From Comamonadaceae bacterium (GTDB lineage Bacteria > Pseudomonadota > Gammaproteobacteria > Burkholderiales > Burkholderiaceae_C), in contig CANFLX010000024.1 of the NCBI GenBank assembly GCA_947447985.1, positions 1 to 38,930 on the forward strand: DNA of 38,930 nucleotides, written 5' to 3'. A program made the position numbers and the translations under genes. The notes under the pieces were generated by a model. The model saw nothing but the letters and a program-made list of their open reading frames with translations. It had not been told where the DNA came from and made no database searches. Positions 8,446-17,513 of this stretch are shown piece after piece. The first letter of the stretch is position 1. The number at the start of each line of letters is the position of its first letter.

Positions 8446-11202
8446 ATGCCACTGACATTTCTGACCAAGCTCTTTGGAAGCCGCAACGACCGCTTGCTCA
8501 AGCAGTACCGCAGCACCGTCTCCCGCATCAATGCGCTGGAGCCCGCCTATGAAGCACTGAGTGACGCAGAACTCCAGGCCAAGACGACCGAGTTCAAAGC
8601 GCGCGTAGCCGGTGGAGAAAGCCTGGACGCCATCTTGCCCGAAGCCTTTGCCGTGGTGCGTGAGGGCTCCAAGCGCGTCATGAAAATGCGCCATTTCGAC
8701 GTGCAGATGCTGGGCGGTATGTCCTTGCACCACGGAAAAATCTCGGAAATGGGCACCGGCGAGGGCAAAACCCTGACGTCCACGCTCCCGGTGTACCTTA
8801 ACGCCTTGACCGGCAAGGGTGTGCATGTGGTGACCGTGAACGACTACCTGGCCAGCCGCGATGCGCGTTGGATGGGGCAGTTGTACGAATTTTTGGGGTT
8901 GACGGTGGGTATCAACACGCCCAACGCTCCCCGCGAAGAAAAGCAAGCCGCTTATGGCGCCGACATCACCTACGGCACCAACAACGAATACGGCTTTGAC
9001 TACCTGCGCGACAACATGGTCTACGAGGTCAAAGACCGCGTGCAGCGCGGACTGAACTTTGCCATCGTCGACGAAGTGGACTCGATCCTGATTGATGAGG
9101 CACGCACGCCTCTGATCATCAGCGGCCAGGCGGAAGACCACACGGCGCTCTACATCGCCATCAACACGGTGGTGCCCTCGCTCACCCGCCAGGAAGGCGA
9201 GCTCGATTTGCGCACCGGCGAGGGCGTGATTACCCCGGGCGACTTCACCGTGGACGAAAAAGCAGGGCAAATTGTGCTCACCGAAGACGGACACGAACGG
9301 GCTGAGCAGCTGTTGGCAGATCTGCAGCTCATTCCCGCGGGCTCGTCCTTGTACGACCCGGCCAATATCACGCTGGTGCACCACTTGTACGCAGCCCTGC
9401 GCGCCCACCACCTGTTTCACCGCGACCAGCACTATGTGGTGCAAGAGGGCGAGATTGTGATCGTGGACGAGTTCACCGGCCGCCTGATGACCGGTCGGCG
9501 CTGGAGCGATGGCTTGCACCAAGCGGTGGAAGCCAAAGAAGGCGTGTCCATTCAGGCCGAGAACCAGACGCTGGCCTCCATCACCTTTCAAAACTACTTC
9601 CGTCTGTACAACAAGCTCTCTGGCATGACCGGCACGGCTGACACCGAGGCCTACGAGTTTCAGGAAATTTACGGTCTCGAGACCGTGGTGATTCCTCCGA
9701 ACCGCCAAAGCCGCCGTGAAGACCAGCAAGACCGCGTCTACAAAACGACCCAGGAAAAATACGTTGCGGCTATTCAGGACATTCGGGAGTGCTACGAGCG
9801 CGGCCAACCGGTGCTGGTGGGAACGACCTCGATCGAAAACTCCGAAATCATCGCCGAGCTGCTGACCAAAGCGGGCTTGCCGCACCAGGTGCTCAACGCC
9901 AAGCAGCATGCCCGTGAGGCCGATATCGTGGCCCAGGCCGGGCGCGCCAAGATGATCACCATCGCCACCAACATGGCCGGCCGGGGCACGGACATTGTGC
10001 TGGGCGGCAATATTGACAAGGCGCTGGACGCGGTGCGCCACGATGAGAGCCTGGACGACGCGGCCAAAGAGCAGCAGATTGCCGCCCTGAAGGCGCAGTG
10101 GAAGATCGACCACGAGGCCATCACGGCCTTGGGTGGATTGCGCATCATCGCAACAGAGCGCCACGAGTCACGGCGCATTGACAACCAGCTGCGGGGCCGT
10201 TCCGGGCGCCAGGGCGACCCCGGTTCGTCACGCTTCTACCTGAGCTTGGATGACGCCCTGATGCGCATTTTTGCGGGCGAGCGGGTCAAGGCCATCATGG
10301 ACCGGCTCAAGATGCCCGAGGGTGAAGCGATTGAAGCGGGCATGGTCAGCCGCAGCATCGAGAGCGCCCAGCGCAAGGTCGAGGCCCGCAACTTTGACAT
10401 GCGCAAGCAGTTGCTGGAATACGACGATGTCTCCAACGACCAGCGCAAGGTGATTTACCAGCAGCGCAATGCGATCCTGGACGCCCAGGACCTGGACGCC
10501 CAAATCCGTTCGCTGCGCGAAGGCACCTTCGAGGACCTGGTGCGCACCTATGTGCCCCGTGAGTCGGTCGAAGAGCAGTGGGATATTGCCGGACTGCAAA
10601 AACAACTGGCCGACGAGTGGCGCTTGGAGCTGGACTTGGCGCAAAAAATCGCCGCAGCCCAGTCAATCACCGACGAGGACATTGTCGAAGCCGTGGTCGA
10701 GGCCGCCAACGCCGCGTTTGCGCTCAAGGTCGAGCAGGTGGGCGCCGAGAGCTTTACGCACTTCGAGCGCATGGTGCTCTTGCAAACCATTGACACCCAG
10801 TGGCGCGACCATCTGAGTTCATTGGACTACTTGCGCAAGGGCATTCATTTGCGCGGCTATGCCCAAAAGCAGCCCAAGCAGGAATACAAGCGCGAAGCGT
10901 TTGAGTTGTTTGGTCAAATGCTCGACGCCGTGAAAAACGAAGTCACGCAAACCCTGATGACGGTGCGCATCCAGTCCAGCGAACAGCTGGACGAGGCGGC
11001 GCAGGTGATGGAGTCGCGTGGCGAGAACATCAGCAACATCACTTACACAGCGCCCACCGAGACCGGCGAGGCGCAAACGACCGACGCAAGCCCTGCGGCG
11101 CAAACAGCCGATGCTTCTTTGTTTGCCCGGGTGGGACGCAATGAGCCCTGCCCCTGCGGCAGTGGAAAAAAATACAAGCAATGCCACGGTAAGCTGGCCT
11201 GA
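8446..11202 (+). CDS. secA: Protein translocase ATPase SecA
   Basis: A 918-residue motor ATPase that drives preproteins through SecYEG at the inner membrane. The N-terminus [20 protein letters not shown] matches family members, which is why the ATG at 8446 is preferred over an in-frame GTG at 8401 that adds 15 residues. Walker A GTGEGKT is at 103-109 and the DEVD box at 209-212. NMAGRGTDI of the second helicase domain and the [15 protein letters not shown] motif are intact. The C-terminal zinc site is [13 protein letters not shown] (902-914), which binds SecB and phospholipid. Length is normal for proteobacterial SecA. It is followed by argJ after nine bases and is probably co-transcribed with it. 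Confidence 0.98.
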   Translation: MPLTFLTKLFGSRNDRLLKQYRSTVSRINALEPAYEALSDAELQAKTTEFKARVAGGESLDAILPEAFAVVREGSKRVMKMRHFDVQMLGGMSLHHGKISEMGTGEGKTLTSTLPVYLNALTGKGVHVVTVNDYLASRDARWMGQLYEFLGLTVGINTPNAPREEKQAAYGADITYGTNNEYGFDYLRDNMVYEVKDRVQRGLNFAIVDEVDSILIDEARTPLIISGQAEDHTALYIAINTVVPSLTRQEGELDLRTGEGVITPGDFTVDEKAGQIVLTEDGHERAEQLLADLQLIPAGSSLYDPANITLVHHLYAALRAHHLFHRDQHYVVQEGEIVIVDEFTGRLMTGRRWSDGLHQAVEAKEGVSIQAENQTLASITFQNYFRLYNKLSGMTGTADTEAYEFQEIYGLETVVIPPNRQSRREDQQDRVYKTTQEKYVAAIQDIRECYERGQPVLVGTTSIENSEIIAELLTKAGLPHQVLNAKQHAREADIVAQAGRAKMITIATNMAGRGTDIVLGGNIDKALDAVRHDESLDDAAKEQQIAALKAQWKIDHEAITALGGLRIIATERHESRRIDNQLRGRSGRQGDPGSSRFYLSLDDALMRIFAGERVKAIMDRLKMPEGEAIEAGMVSRSIESAQRKVEARNFDMRKQLLEYDDVSNDQRKVIYQQRNAILDAQDLDAQIRSLREGTFEDLVRTYVPRESVEEQWDIAGLQKQLADEWRLELDLAQKIAAAQSITDEDIVEAVVEAANAAFALKVEQVGAESFTHFERMVLLQTIDTQWRDHLSSLDYLRKGIHLRGYAQKQPKQEYKREAFELFGQMLDAVKNEVTQTLMTVRIQSSEQLDEAAQVMESRGENISNITYTAPTETGEAQTTDASPAAQTADASLFARVGRNEPCPCGSGKKYKQCHGKLA

Positions 11203-11211
11203 GGAGTTCTT

Positions 11212-12441
11212 ATGCCTGTGAATTTGCCTGCTCCCGACGCGGCCACCTTGTTCCCCATCGCCGGTGTGCGCATCGGTGTGGTGGAGGCGGCTGTGCGCAA
11301 GCAGGGACGCAAAGACGTCTCGGTTTTCTTGCTGGACGCTGGTAGCAGCGTGGGTGGCGTGTTTACGACCAACCGCTTTTGCGCCGCCCCGGTGCAAATT
11401 TGCCAGCAGAACCTGGCCCAGGGTGCAGAAATTCGCGCCATGGTGATCAACACGGGCAACGCCAATGCAGGCACCGGCGCCGATGGCCTGGCCCGCGCCC
11501 GCGCGACCTGTGACGCACTCTCGGCGCGTCTGGGTGTGGCGGCAGAGCAGGTGCTGCCGTTTTCGACCGGTGTGATCATGGAGCCGCTGCCCAGCGAGCG
11601 CATCATTGCCGCGATGGACCGTGCGATTGCTGCAGCCCGTGCTGACGCCTGGCTGGATGCGGCCGAGGGCATCATGACCACCGACACTGTGCCCAAAGCC
11701 TTTGGCCAGCAGGTACAAATCGACGGCACAACCGTCAGCGTCACAGGCATTAGCAAAGGCGCGGGCATGATCCGCCCCAATATGGCGACCATGCTGGGCT
11801 TTATCGCCACTGACGCCTGTGTGCACCCCGACTTAATGCAGCCTTTGGCGCTCACCTTGGCGCAGCAGTCGTTCAACTGCGTGACGGTCGATGGCGATAC
11901 CTCGACCAATGATTCGCTGGTCGTGGTGGCCACGCACCAGGCCGGTCATGCGCGTATTGACTCGCTGAGCAGCCCGCAGGGCCAGGCCTTGTTCGAAGCC
12001 CTGCTGGCGGTGGCGAAGCAACTGGCGCATGCCATCGTGCGCGACGGTGAAGGGGCGACCAAGTTCATTACCGTGCAGGTCGATGGCGGTGCCACGGTGC
12101 AGGAATGCAGCAAAGTGGCCTATGCGATTGCCCATTCGCCTTTGGTGAAGACGGCGTTTTTCGCCAGTGACCCGAACCTGGGCCGCATTTTGGCCGCCGT
12201 GGGCTATGCGGGCGTCGAGGATTTGGACCAAGGCGGCATCGAGCTGTTCCTGGACGACGTGCACGTCGCAACCCAGGGTGGCCGCAATCCAGCTTACCAA
12301 GAAGCCGATGGCCAGCGTGTGATGCGCCAAAGCGAAATCACCGTGCGCGTGGACTTGGGCCGGGGCGCTGCCAGCCATACGGTGTGGACCTGCGACCTGA
12401 GCCACGACTACGTCACCATCAACGCCGACTACCGGTCCTAA
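11212..12441 (+). CDS. argJ: Bifunctional ornithine acetyltransferase / N-acetylglutamate synthase ArgJ
   Basis: A 409-residue cytoplasmic enzyme that moves the acetyl group from N-acetylornithine to glutamate, closing the cyclic arginine pathway; bifunctional forms also acetylate glutamate with acetyl-CoA. The self-cleavage signature is clear in [15 protein letters not shown], with the nucleophilic Thr at residue 193 splitting the chain into alpha and beta subunits. The family motif NTGNANAGTG is at residues 80-89, and the C-terminus ends [13 protein letters not shown] (VTINADYRS). A GAGGAG ribosome site lies just upstream of the ATG. Whether this copy is mono- or bifunctional cannot be read from sequence alone. 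The next gene begins four bases after the stop. Confidence 0.97.
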   Translation: MPVNLPAPDAATLFPIAGVRIGVVEAAVRKQGRKDVSVFLLDAGSSVGGVFTTNRFCAAPVQICQQNLAQGAEIRAMVINTGNANAGTGADGLARARATCDALSARLGVAAEQVLPFSTGVIMEPLPSERIIAAMDRAIAAARADAWLDAAEGIMTTDTVPKAFGQQVQIDGTTVSVTGISKGAGMIRPNMATMLGFIATDACVHPDLMQPLALTLAQQSFNCVTVDGDTSTNDSLVVVATHQAGHARIDSLSSPQGQALFEALLAVAKQLAHAIVRDGEGATKFITVQVDGGATVQECSKVAYAIAHSPLVKTAFFASDPNLGRILAAVGYAGVEDLDQGGIELFLDDVHVATQGGRNPAYQEADGQRVMRQSEITVRVDLGRGAASHTVWTCDLSHDYVTINADYRS

Positions 12442-12445
12442 GCCG

Positions 12446-13339
12446 ATGACCGCCAACGATTTTGCCCCTTTTCTGGCACGTGCTGTGCAGTTCATGGAGC
12501 GGGTGGAGTCCGCCTTGCGCCAGGACATTGAACAACCGGACTGGAACAGTTCCATCGCGTTTTTGTACCGCAAGCGGGTGTCGGGCCAGGGCTATTTGGT
12601 TCCGGTGCGGCAGGTGGGCGCGATGCGCCTGGACGACTTGCTCGAAATTGACGTGCAGAAAGAAAAAATTGCCCGCAACACCGCCCAATTTGTGAGCGGT
12701 CAAACGGCGAACAACGTGCTGCTGACCGGCGCGCGCGGCACTGGCAAGTCGTCGCTGGTGCGGGCGTGTTTGAACACCTACGCACCCCAAGGGCTGCGCT
12801 TGATTGAGGTGGATAAAGAAGACCTGGTGGATTTGCCCGACATCGTGGACATCGTCTCTCAACGGCCTGAAAAGTTTTTGATTTTTTGCGATGACCTGAG
12901 TTTTGACCAAGGCGAGCCCGGCTACAAAGCGCTCAAGTCGGTGCTCGATGGCTCGGTGTCGGCGACATCGGCCAACGTCTTGATTTACGCCACCAGCAAC
13001 CGGCGCCATTTGCTGCCCGAGTACATGGCCGAGAACCTCACCTACACCCACACCGACAGCGGCGAGGTGCATCCTGGCGAGGGCGTGGAAGAAAAAATCT
13101 CCTTGTCGGAGCGGTTTGGATTGTGGGTCAGCTTTTATCCCTTTAACCAGGACGAGTACCTGGCGATCGTGGCGCAGTGGTTGCAGGCGCTGGACGTCCC
13201 GGCGGCGCATATCGCCCAGGCGCGGCCCGAAGCCTTGGTGTGGGCGCTGGAGCGCGGATCCCGCAGCGGGCGGGTTGCATGGCAATTTGCCAAAGACTTC
13301 GCAGGCCGCCACGCCGTCGGAGCTGGCGCCCATCCATGA
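12446..13339 (+). CDS. DUF815 family AAA ATPase
   Basis: A 297-residue predicted cytoplasmic ATPase. Walker A is GARGTGKS (95-102) and Walker B is FLIFCDDLSF with the acidic pair at 149-150; a sensor-like stretch LIYATSNRRHLLP follows. An N-terminal extension of about 85 residues precedes the P-loop, as in other DUF815 members. The biochemical role of the family is not established. It begins four bases after argJ and overlaps mutT by four bases (ATGA), so the three genes are very likely one transcript. The C-terminal few residues look low in conservation. Nothing appears broken. Confidence 0.88.
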   Translation: MTANDFAPFLARAVQFMERVESALRQDIEQPDWNSSIAFLYRKRVSGQGYLVPVRQVGAMRLDDLLEIDVQKEKIARNTAQFVSGQTANNVLLTGARGTGKSSLVRACLNTYAPQGLRLIEVDKEDLVDLPDIVDIVSQRPEKFLIFCDDLSFDQGEPGYKALKSVLDGSVSATSANVLIYATSNRRHLLPEYMAENLTYTHTDSGEVHPGEGVEEKISLSERFGLWVSFYPFNQDEYLAIVAQWLQALDVPAAHIAQARPEALVWALERGSRSGRVAWQFAKDFAGRHAVGAGAHP

Positions 13340-13788
13340 GTGCGCCAGTGCGGGTGGCGGACCCTGAGCGCGCGCGCCAAGGGGACGCCGATCGCGCCCA
13401 GGTGCAGGTGGCCGTCGGGGTATTGATTCAAAGCAATGGAGAATTCCTGCTGACCTCACGCCCTGCGGGCAAGCCTTACGCGGGCTATTGGGAATTTCCC
13501 GGCGGCAAAGTAGAGCAGGGCGAATCCACCTATGACGCCCTGTGCCGGGAACTGCGTGAAGAGATTGGTATTGAGGTGCGCAGTGCGACGCCGTGGAAAG
13601 TGGAGGTAATTGACTATCCGCATGCGCTGGTGCGGCTGCATTTTTTCAAGGTCACCGCGTGGGAGGGTGAATTGCAGATGCGCGAGGCACAGTCCGCCCA
13701 GTGGGAAACCTTGCCAGTGACGGTTCAACCCGTTTTGCCCGGGACCGTGCCGGTATTGGAGTGGCTGGCGGAGGAGTCTGGCGTTTAA
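13336..13788 (+). CDS. mutT: Nudix hydrolase, MutT-like (8-oxo-dGTP diphosphatase type)
   Basis: A 150-residue protein. The Nudix box is complete at residues 57-79 (G57, E63, R71-E72, E75-E76, G78), the metal-binding and catalytic site that hydrolyses nucleoside diphosphate-linked compounds. The preceding YWEFPGGK and following region match MutT, which removes 8-oxo-dGTP from the nucleotide pool and prevents A:T to C:G changes. The ATG at 13336 overlaps the previous stop (ATGA). An upstream extension of the frame exists but would overlap the ATPase gene heavily, so it is rejected. The first 22 residues are variable and might be partly dispensable. The stop is followed 20 bases later by the convergent yacG stop. 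Confidence 0.9.
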   Translation: MSAPVRVADPERARQGDADRAQVQVAVGVLIQSNGEFLLTSRPAGKPYAGYWEFPGGKVEQGESTYDALCRELREEIGIEVRSATPWKVEVIDYPHALVRLHFFKVTAWEGELQMREAQSAQWETLPVTVQPVLPGTVPVLEWLAEESGV

Positions 13789-13808
13789 GCGCCTTCGCGC
13801 AAACCGGG

Positions 13809-14009
13809 CTAGTGGATAGGCCCGTGCTCGAGTTGCATGTCGTCTGGTTTTTCCACGGCGGGTAAGCGAAACTCTTCGGTCGCCCAGGCACCCAGGTCGC
13901 CTTCTTTGCAACGCGCGCTGCAAAACGGACGGTAGACGTTCGAGGGCGCATACAGGCTGGGGCCTTGGCACCCCGGACACTTCACAATCTTCTCAACGTT
14001 CGTAGCCAT
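13809..14009 (-). CDS. yacG: DNA gyrase inhibitor YacG (zinc-binding)
   Basis: A 66-residue protein with the zinc site CPGC (C11, C14) and CSARC (C30, C34), the hallmark of YacG, which binds GyrB and inhibits gyrase in E. coli. The acidic C-terminal tail is also typical. The ATG at 14009 is chosen; a GTG at 14033 would add eight residues and overlap the zapD stop. It is the last gene of the run pilB-pilC-pilD-coaE-zapD-yacG, an arrangement that is widely kept in proteobacteria. Convergent with mutT. Confidence 0.92.
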   Translation of the reverse strand: MATNVEKIVKCPGCQGPSLYAPSNVYRPFCSARCKEGDLGAWATEEFRLPAVEKPDDMQLEHGPIH

Positions 14010-14023
14010 TGCCAGCGTTGCGT

Positions 14024-14779
14024 TTAAGCGCACAGTGTCAGTTCGAAAGCGATGTCCGCCGTGTTGGCCTGCACGCGGTCATAGACCGACTGGTGCACAA
14101 AACGAATCGATGCGACCAAGCGGTTGGCGCTGATTTCGGGAATAGCACCCAAGGCAGGGTTCACCGACAGGCGCAGCAGTTGGAATACGCGACCCTGTGG
14201 CAAGTTTTGCTGAAATTGACCGCCCATGGCCACGATTTTTTGGGGCGAACCGGAATCCCGCAACAAGCCCAAAAGTAGGGTGATCGCGTTGGACATGGGC
14301 AAAAAGGTCTCTACCCATTTGCACAAATCATTGCGCCGCTGATCAGAAGGATGGTGCTGCCAGGCATAGTAGGCGGGCAGGTCGAAATTGCCGGTTCCGC
14401 CGGGAATACTGGTTCGGCTGCGCACGCTCTTGAGCCAGTCGTTTTCCTCCAGCACGCGCCCCAGTTTGTTGGGGGCCTGGTTCAGCTCTGCCAGGCATGC
14501 GCTGATTTGATCGATCATTTTCTCGAGAACATCCGCAGCAATGTCCGGATTTCCTCGGAAATTGCACATGATCTGGCGTTGCCGTTCCAGATCTTTGAGT
14601 GCATCGGTCTTGAGCTCGGCGCGTGCACTCACGCTCAGAATTTCGAACAAGGTGATCAGCGCAAAGTGGTGATCGATCTCCGAAGTTCGGTCAATCAGGG
14701 CGAAAAGACGCTCGAACAGCTGCTCCAAACGCAGGTAGGTGCGAATTTTTTCGTTGAACGGGTATTCGTAAAGGATCAC
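14024..14779 (-). CDS. zapD: Cell division protein ZapD
   Basis: A 251-residue cytoplasmic protein of the ZapD (DUF1342) family that binds the FtsZ C-terminus and bundles protofilaments at the division ring. The N-terminal pattern ILYEYPFNEKIRTYLRLEQLF is the family signature, and the C-terminal beta domain contains GGQFQQNLPQGRVFQLLRL. The GTG at 14779 is taken as the start because homologues begin at this point; a TTG two codons upstream is also possible. It lies 22 bases after coaE and 14 bases before yacG, consistent with one operon. Confidence 0.95.
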   Translation of the reverse strand: MILYEYPFNEKIRTYLRLEQLFERLFALIDRTSEIDHHFALITLFEILSVSARAELKTDALKDLERQRQIMCNFRGNPDIAADVLEKMIDQISACLAELNQAPNKLGRVLEENDWLKSVRSRTSIPGGTGNFDLPAYYAWQHHPSDQRRNDLCKWVETFLPMSNAITLLLGLLRDSGSPQKIVAMGGQFQQNLPQGRVFQLLRLSVNPALGAIPEISANRLVASIRFVHQSVYDRVQANTADIAFELTLCA

Positions 14780-14801
14780 GCGCAATTTTCCAGTGGCAGG
14801 A

Positions 14802-15413
14802 TCATAGCCCGAACTGCGCCCCCAAAATCTTCACCTCGCGCTCGATTTCCAACAAGTTCTTGCCCTCGTTGAAGATGACGGCGTCGGCGGCCTGGAGGCG
14901 GTGGGCGCGGCTGCTTTGCGCCCGAATAATGTTGCGCGCCTCGGTTTCGCTCAGGCCGCTGCGGGCTTGCACGCGCTGAATCTGGGTTTCCACAGTGCAG
15001 TCCACGATAACCACCCGGTCCAAGTTGGCGCGCCAATGGGCCGACTCCACCAGCAATGGGATGTCAAAAACGATGCAGGCCACGCCTTGTTGCCGGGCGT
15101 TTTCGGTCAGACGGCCCACTTCCAGAGCGATCAAGGGGTGGACGATGGCCTCCAGTCTCGAGCGCGCTTGCAGGTCGCTGAACACCAAATCCCGCATTTT
15201 GATGCGGTCCATAGCGCCTGTGCTGTCAATAAATTCTGCGCCAAAAGTGGCGCGCACCGCAGGGATGGCCTGCCCACCGACGGCGGTGCTGGCACGCGAT
15301 ATGGCGTCAAGGTCAATCACCGTCCCGCCCATGCGTGCAAACAGCTGGGACACCGTGCTTTTGCCGCTGCCAATGCCGCCGCTGATTCCAAGTCGAAGGC
15401 TGCGGTTCTTCAT
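14802..15413 (-). CDS. coaE: Dephospho-CoA kinase
   Basis: A 203-residue kinase that phosphorylates the 3'-hydroxyl of dephospho-CoA with ATP, the last step of CoA synthesis. The P-loop GGIGSGKS is at residues 12-19, and the substrate-binding D in VIDLDAISR and the segment VFDIPLLVES are present. Length is the family norm. The start overlaps the pilD stop by four bases (ATGA), which fixes it; the frame is open further upstream inside pilD but has no support there. The neighbour order pilD-coaE is a long-known arrangement in beta- and gammaproteobacteria. Confidence 0.97.
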   Translation of the reverse strand: MKNRSLRLGISGGIGSGKSTVSQLFARMGGTVIDLDAISRASTAVGGQAIPAVRATFGAEFIDSTGAMDRIKMRDLVFSDLQARSRLEAIVHPLIALEVGRLTENARQQGVACIVFDIPLLVESAHWRANLDRVVIVDCTVETQIQRVQARSGLSETEARNIIRAQSSRAHRLQAADAVIFNEGKNLLEIEREVKILGAQFGL

Positions 15414-16255
15414 AGGCCGAGATGGCTGAGGATAAATGGAGGGCTGCTGATCAGGCAACAGAATCCGGCTCCCGCCAAAAAGGGCCCGAAAGGCATGTAG
15501 CCGCCTTCGCGCAATTGACCGCGCAATTTCAGGGCCAGTCCTATGACCGTACCCACAATGGACGACAGGAGAATCAGGGGGATCAGCATTTGCCAGCCAA
15601 ACCAGACGCCCAAGCATGCCAAGAGCTTGAAGTCACCATAGCCCATGCCCTCCTTACCCGTCACCCGTTTGAACACCCAATAGACCGACCACAACGACAG
15701 GTAGCCGCCGACCGCGCCCCACAGTGCGTCGGACAGCGAGGTTGGTGTCCAATGCAAATCCGCCGCAATGAGGCCTAACCAGAGCAGCGGCAGAACGATG
15801 ACGTCGGGTAGCAGGGTGGTTTCCCAGTCAATCATGGCGAGCGCGAGCAGTGCGCAGGAAAAGAGGCACCACAGGGCGGCTGCAGGTGTCCAACCCCAGC
15901 GCGCAACGCAAAGGGCAAAAAGAGCAGAGGTCGCCAGCTCAATGAGCGGGTATTGAAGACTGATGGAGGCAGAACACTGCTTGCAGCGTCCCCGTAGTAC
16001 CAGGTAGCTGAGCACTGGAATATTGTGGTGCCAAGGAACAGGGGTCGCGCACGCGGGGCAGTGGGATGTCGGAGTCGACAAGTTGAAGGCTTCGGTGGCG
16101 ATTTCGGGCGTTCCAGCCCATTCCTGGTAATCGCGGGCCCACTGGCGCTCCAGCATTTTGGGTAATCGGTAAATCACAACATTCAAAAAACTTCCGATCA
16201 GCAGGCCCAAAACACCCGCCAAGAAGATCCCTAAGGACAAATCCGGCGAGATCAA
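15410..16255 (-). CDS. pilD: Prepilin peptidase / N-methyltransferase PilD
   Basis: A 281-residue polytopic inner-membrane aspartyl protease that removes the leader from type IV prepilins and type II pseudopilins and methylates the new N-terminus. The catalytic aspartates are D143 in MIDWET and D208 in GYGDFK. The N-terminal cytoplasmic loop carries the two CxxC pairs (C66/C69 and C91/C94) of the zinc-binding form. The proposed start is TTG at 16255, overlapping the pilC stop by four bases; it gives the usual GxLxGLLIGSFLNVVIYRLP-like N-terminus. No ATG or GTG sits upstream of that segment in frame. Confidence 0.95.
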   Translation of the reverse strand: MISPDLSLGIFLAGVLGLLIGSFLNVVIYRLPKMLERQWARDYQEWAGTPEIATEAFNLSTPTSHCPACATPVPWHHNIPVLSYLVLRGRCKQCSASISLQYPLIELATSALFALCVARWGWTPAAALWCLFSCALLALAMIDWETTLLPDVIVLPLLWLGLIAADLHWTPTSLSDALWGAVGGYLSLWSVYWVFKRVTGKEGMGYGDFKLLACLGVWFGWQMLIPLILLSSIVGTVIGLALKLRGQLREGGYMPFGPFLAGAGFCCLISSPPFILSHLGL

Positions 16256-17490
16256 ACGATTTGCCCCAACTTGAAAATGGGCAGGTACATCGCCACCACA
16301 ATGCCGCCAATGATGGAGCCGAGTATCACGATGATGATGGGCTCCATCAAACTGGAGATGCCAGCCACCATATCGTCAACCTCGGATTCGAAGAAGTCCG
16401 CCGCCTTGCCCAACATGTAGTCGATGGAGCCTGACTCCTCGCCGATGGCACACATTTGCAACACCATGGGCGGGAAAAGCTTGGACTGGGTCATCGCCGT
16501 GGTTAGCGAGACGCCGATAGACACCTGCTGTCGAATTCCGATGGTGCCTTCAGCGTACTCCGAATTGCCGGCGGCACCGCCAACCGAGTCCAGCGCTTCG
16601 ACCAAGGGAACGCCTGCCGCGAACATCGTCGCCAAGGTTCGGGTCCAGCGTGCGATGCTGGACTTGCGTACCAATGGCCCGAACACGGGGACCCGAAGTA
16701 ATGCACGGTCCGTCAAAGATTGAAGGCGGGCACTGGTTTTCAAAGCGCGGAAATAGAAGAACATGCCACCAAACAAACTGCCGAAAATAAGGTACCAGTA
16801 TTGAATGAAAAGCTCGCTCAGCCCGATGACCATCAGGGTCGGCGCTGGAAGTTCTCCCCCGAAGGAGCTAAATACTTGTTTGAATGAAGGGATGACCCAA
16901 AGCATGATGACTGTAATGACGCCGAATGCAACGATCAAGACACTGATCGGATACATCAGTGCTGATTTAATTTTAGATTTAATCGCCTCGGTTTTTTCCA
17001 TGTAGGTGGCAAGACGGTCCAGCAGGGAATCCAGGATTCCTGCCGATTCGCCCGCAGCCACCAGGTTGCAGTAAAGTGGACTGAATTGATTGGGATATTT
17101 TCGAAAAGCATCGCTCATTGAAGATCCGGTTTCAATATCGATACGCAAGTTATTGATCAGTTTGGTGAGGCTGGGGTTTGGATTCCCTTGTCCCACAATA
17201 TCGAAGGACTGCAGTAAGGGAACACCTGCTTTCATCATGGTAGCCAACTGGCGCGTAAATGTGGCGATTTCTTTGGGTTTGATGGACTGCATCCATCCCA
17301 TGCGCCGTTGCCTGATCTTGATCGGCGTAATTCCCTGCCGACGCAACATCGCGCGCACCAGGGTTTCAGCTTCGGCACGGATTTCGCCACTCACGGGTCG
17401 ACCATTGCGATCGCGTCCCCGCCATTCAAATACAGCTTCCGCCGCAGCACTCTTTCGCCTTAGCTGCTGCGCTTTCGTTGTCGTTGCCAT
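16252..17490 (-). CDS. pilC: Type IV pilus inner-membrane platform protein PilC
   Basis: A 412-residue protein with two T2SSF domains (about residues 75-200 and 280-400) and three hydrophobic segments. The repeated signatures are FTRQLATMMKAGVPLLQS and WTRTLATMFAAGVPLVEAL. It sits in the inner membrane and couples the PilB motor to pilus growth. The ATG at 17490 is preceded by AGGGA; the frame extends further upstream into pilB antisense of the adjoining sequence but lacks family support. The upstream half is AT-rich compared with the rest of the window: 16921-16980 has 23 G/C in 60 bases. Confidence 0.96.
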   Translation of the reverse strand: MATTTKAQQLRRKSAAAEAVFEWRGRDRNGRPVSGEIRAEAETLVRAMLRRQGITPIKIRQRRMGWMQSIKPKEIATFTRQLATMMKAGVPLLQSFDIVGQGNPNPSLTKLINNLRIDIETGSSMSDAFRKYPNQFSPLYCNLVAAGESAGILDSLLDRLATYMEKTEAIKSKIKSALMYPISVLIVAFGVITVIMLWVIPSFKQVFSSFGGELPAPTLMVIGLSELFIQYWYLIFGSLFGGMFFYFRALKTSARLQSLTDRALLRVPVFGPLVRKSSIARWTRTLATMFAAGVPLVEALDSVGGAAGNSEYAEGTIGIRQQVSIGVSLTTAMTQSKLFPPMVLQMCAIGEESGSIDYMLGKAADFFESEVDDMVAGISSLMEPIIIVILGSIIGGIVVAMYLPIFKLGQIV

Positions 17491-17513
17491 ATTTGTCCCT
17501 GTAGTGCGTTTTG

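Noticed and set aside
8308..10164. 618-codon open frame on the minus strand inside secA
   Set aside because: It is antisense to an intact secA, has His/Gln/Val-rich low-order composition typical of frames opposite GC-rich genes, and shows no family motif.
13789..13808. GCGCCTTCGCGC between mutT and yacG as a terminator
   Set aside because: The stem is only four pairs and no T-tract follows on either strand.
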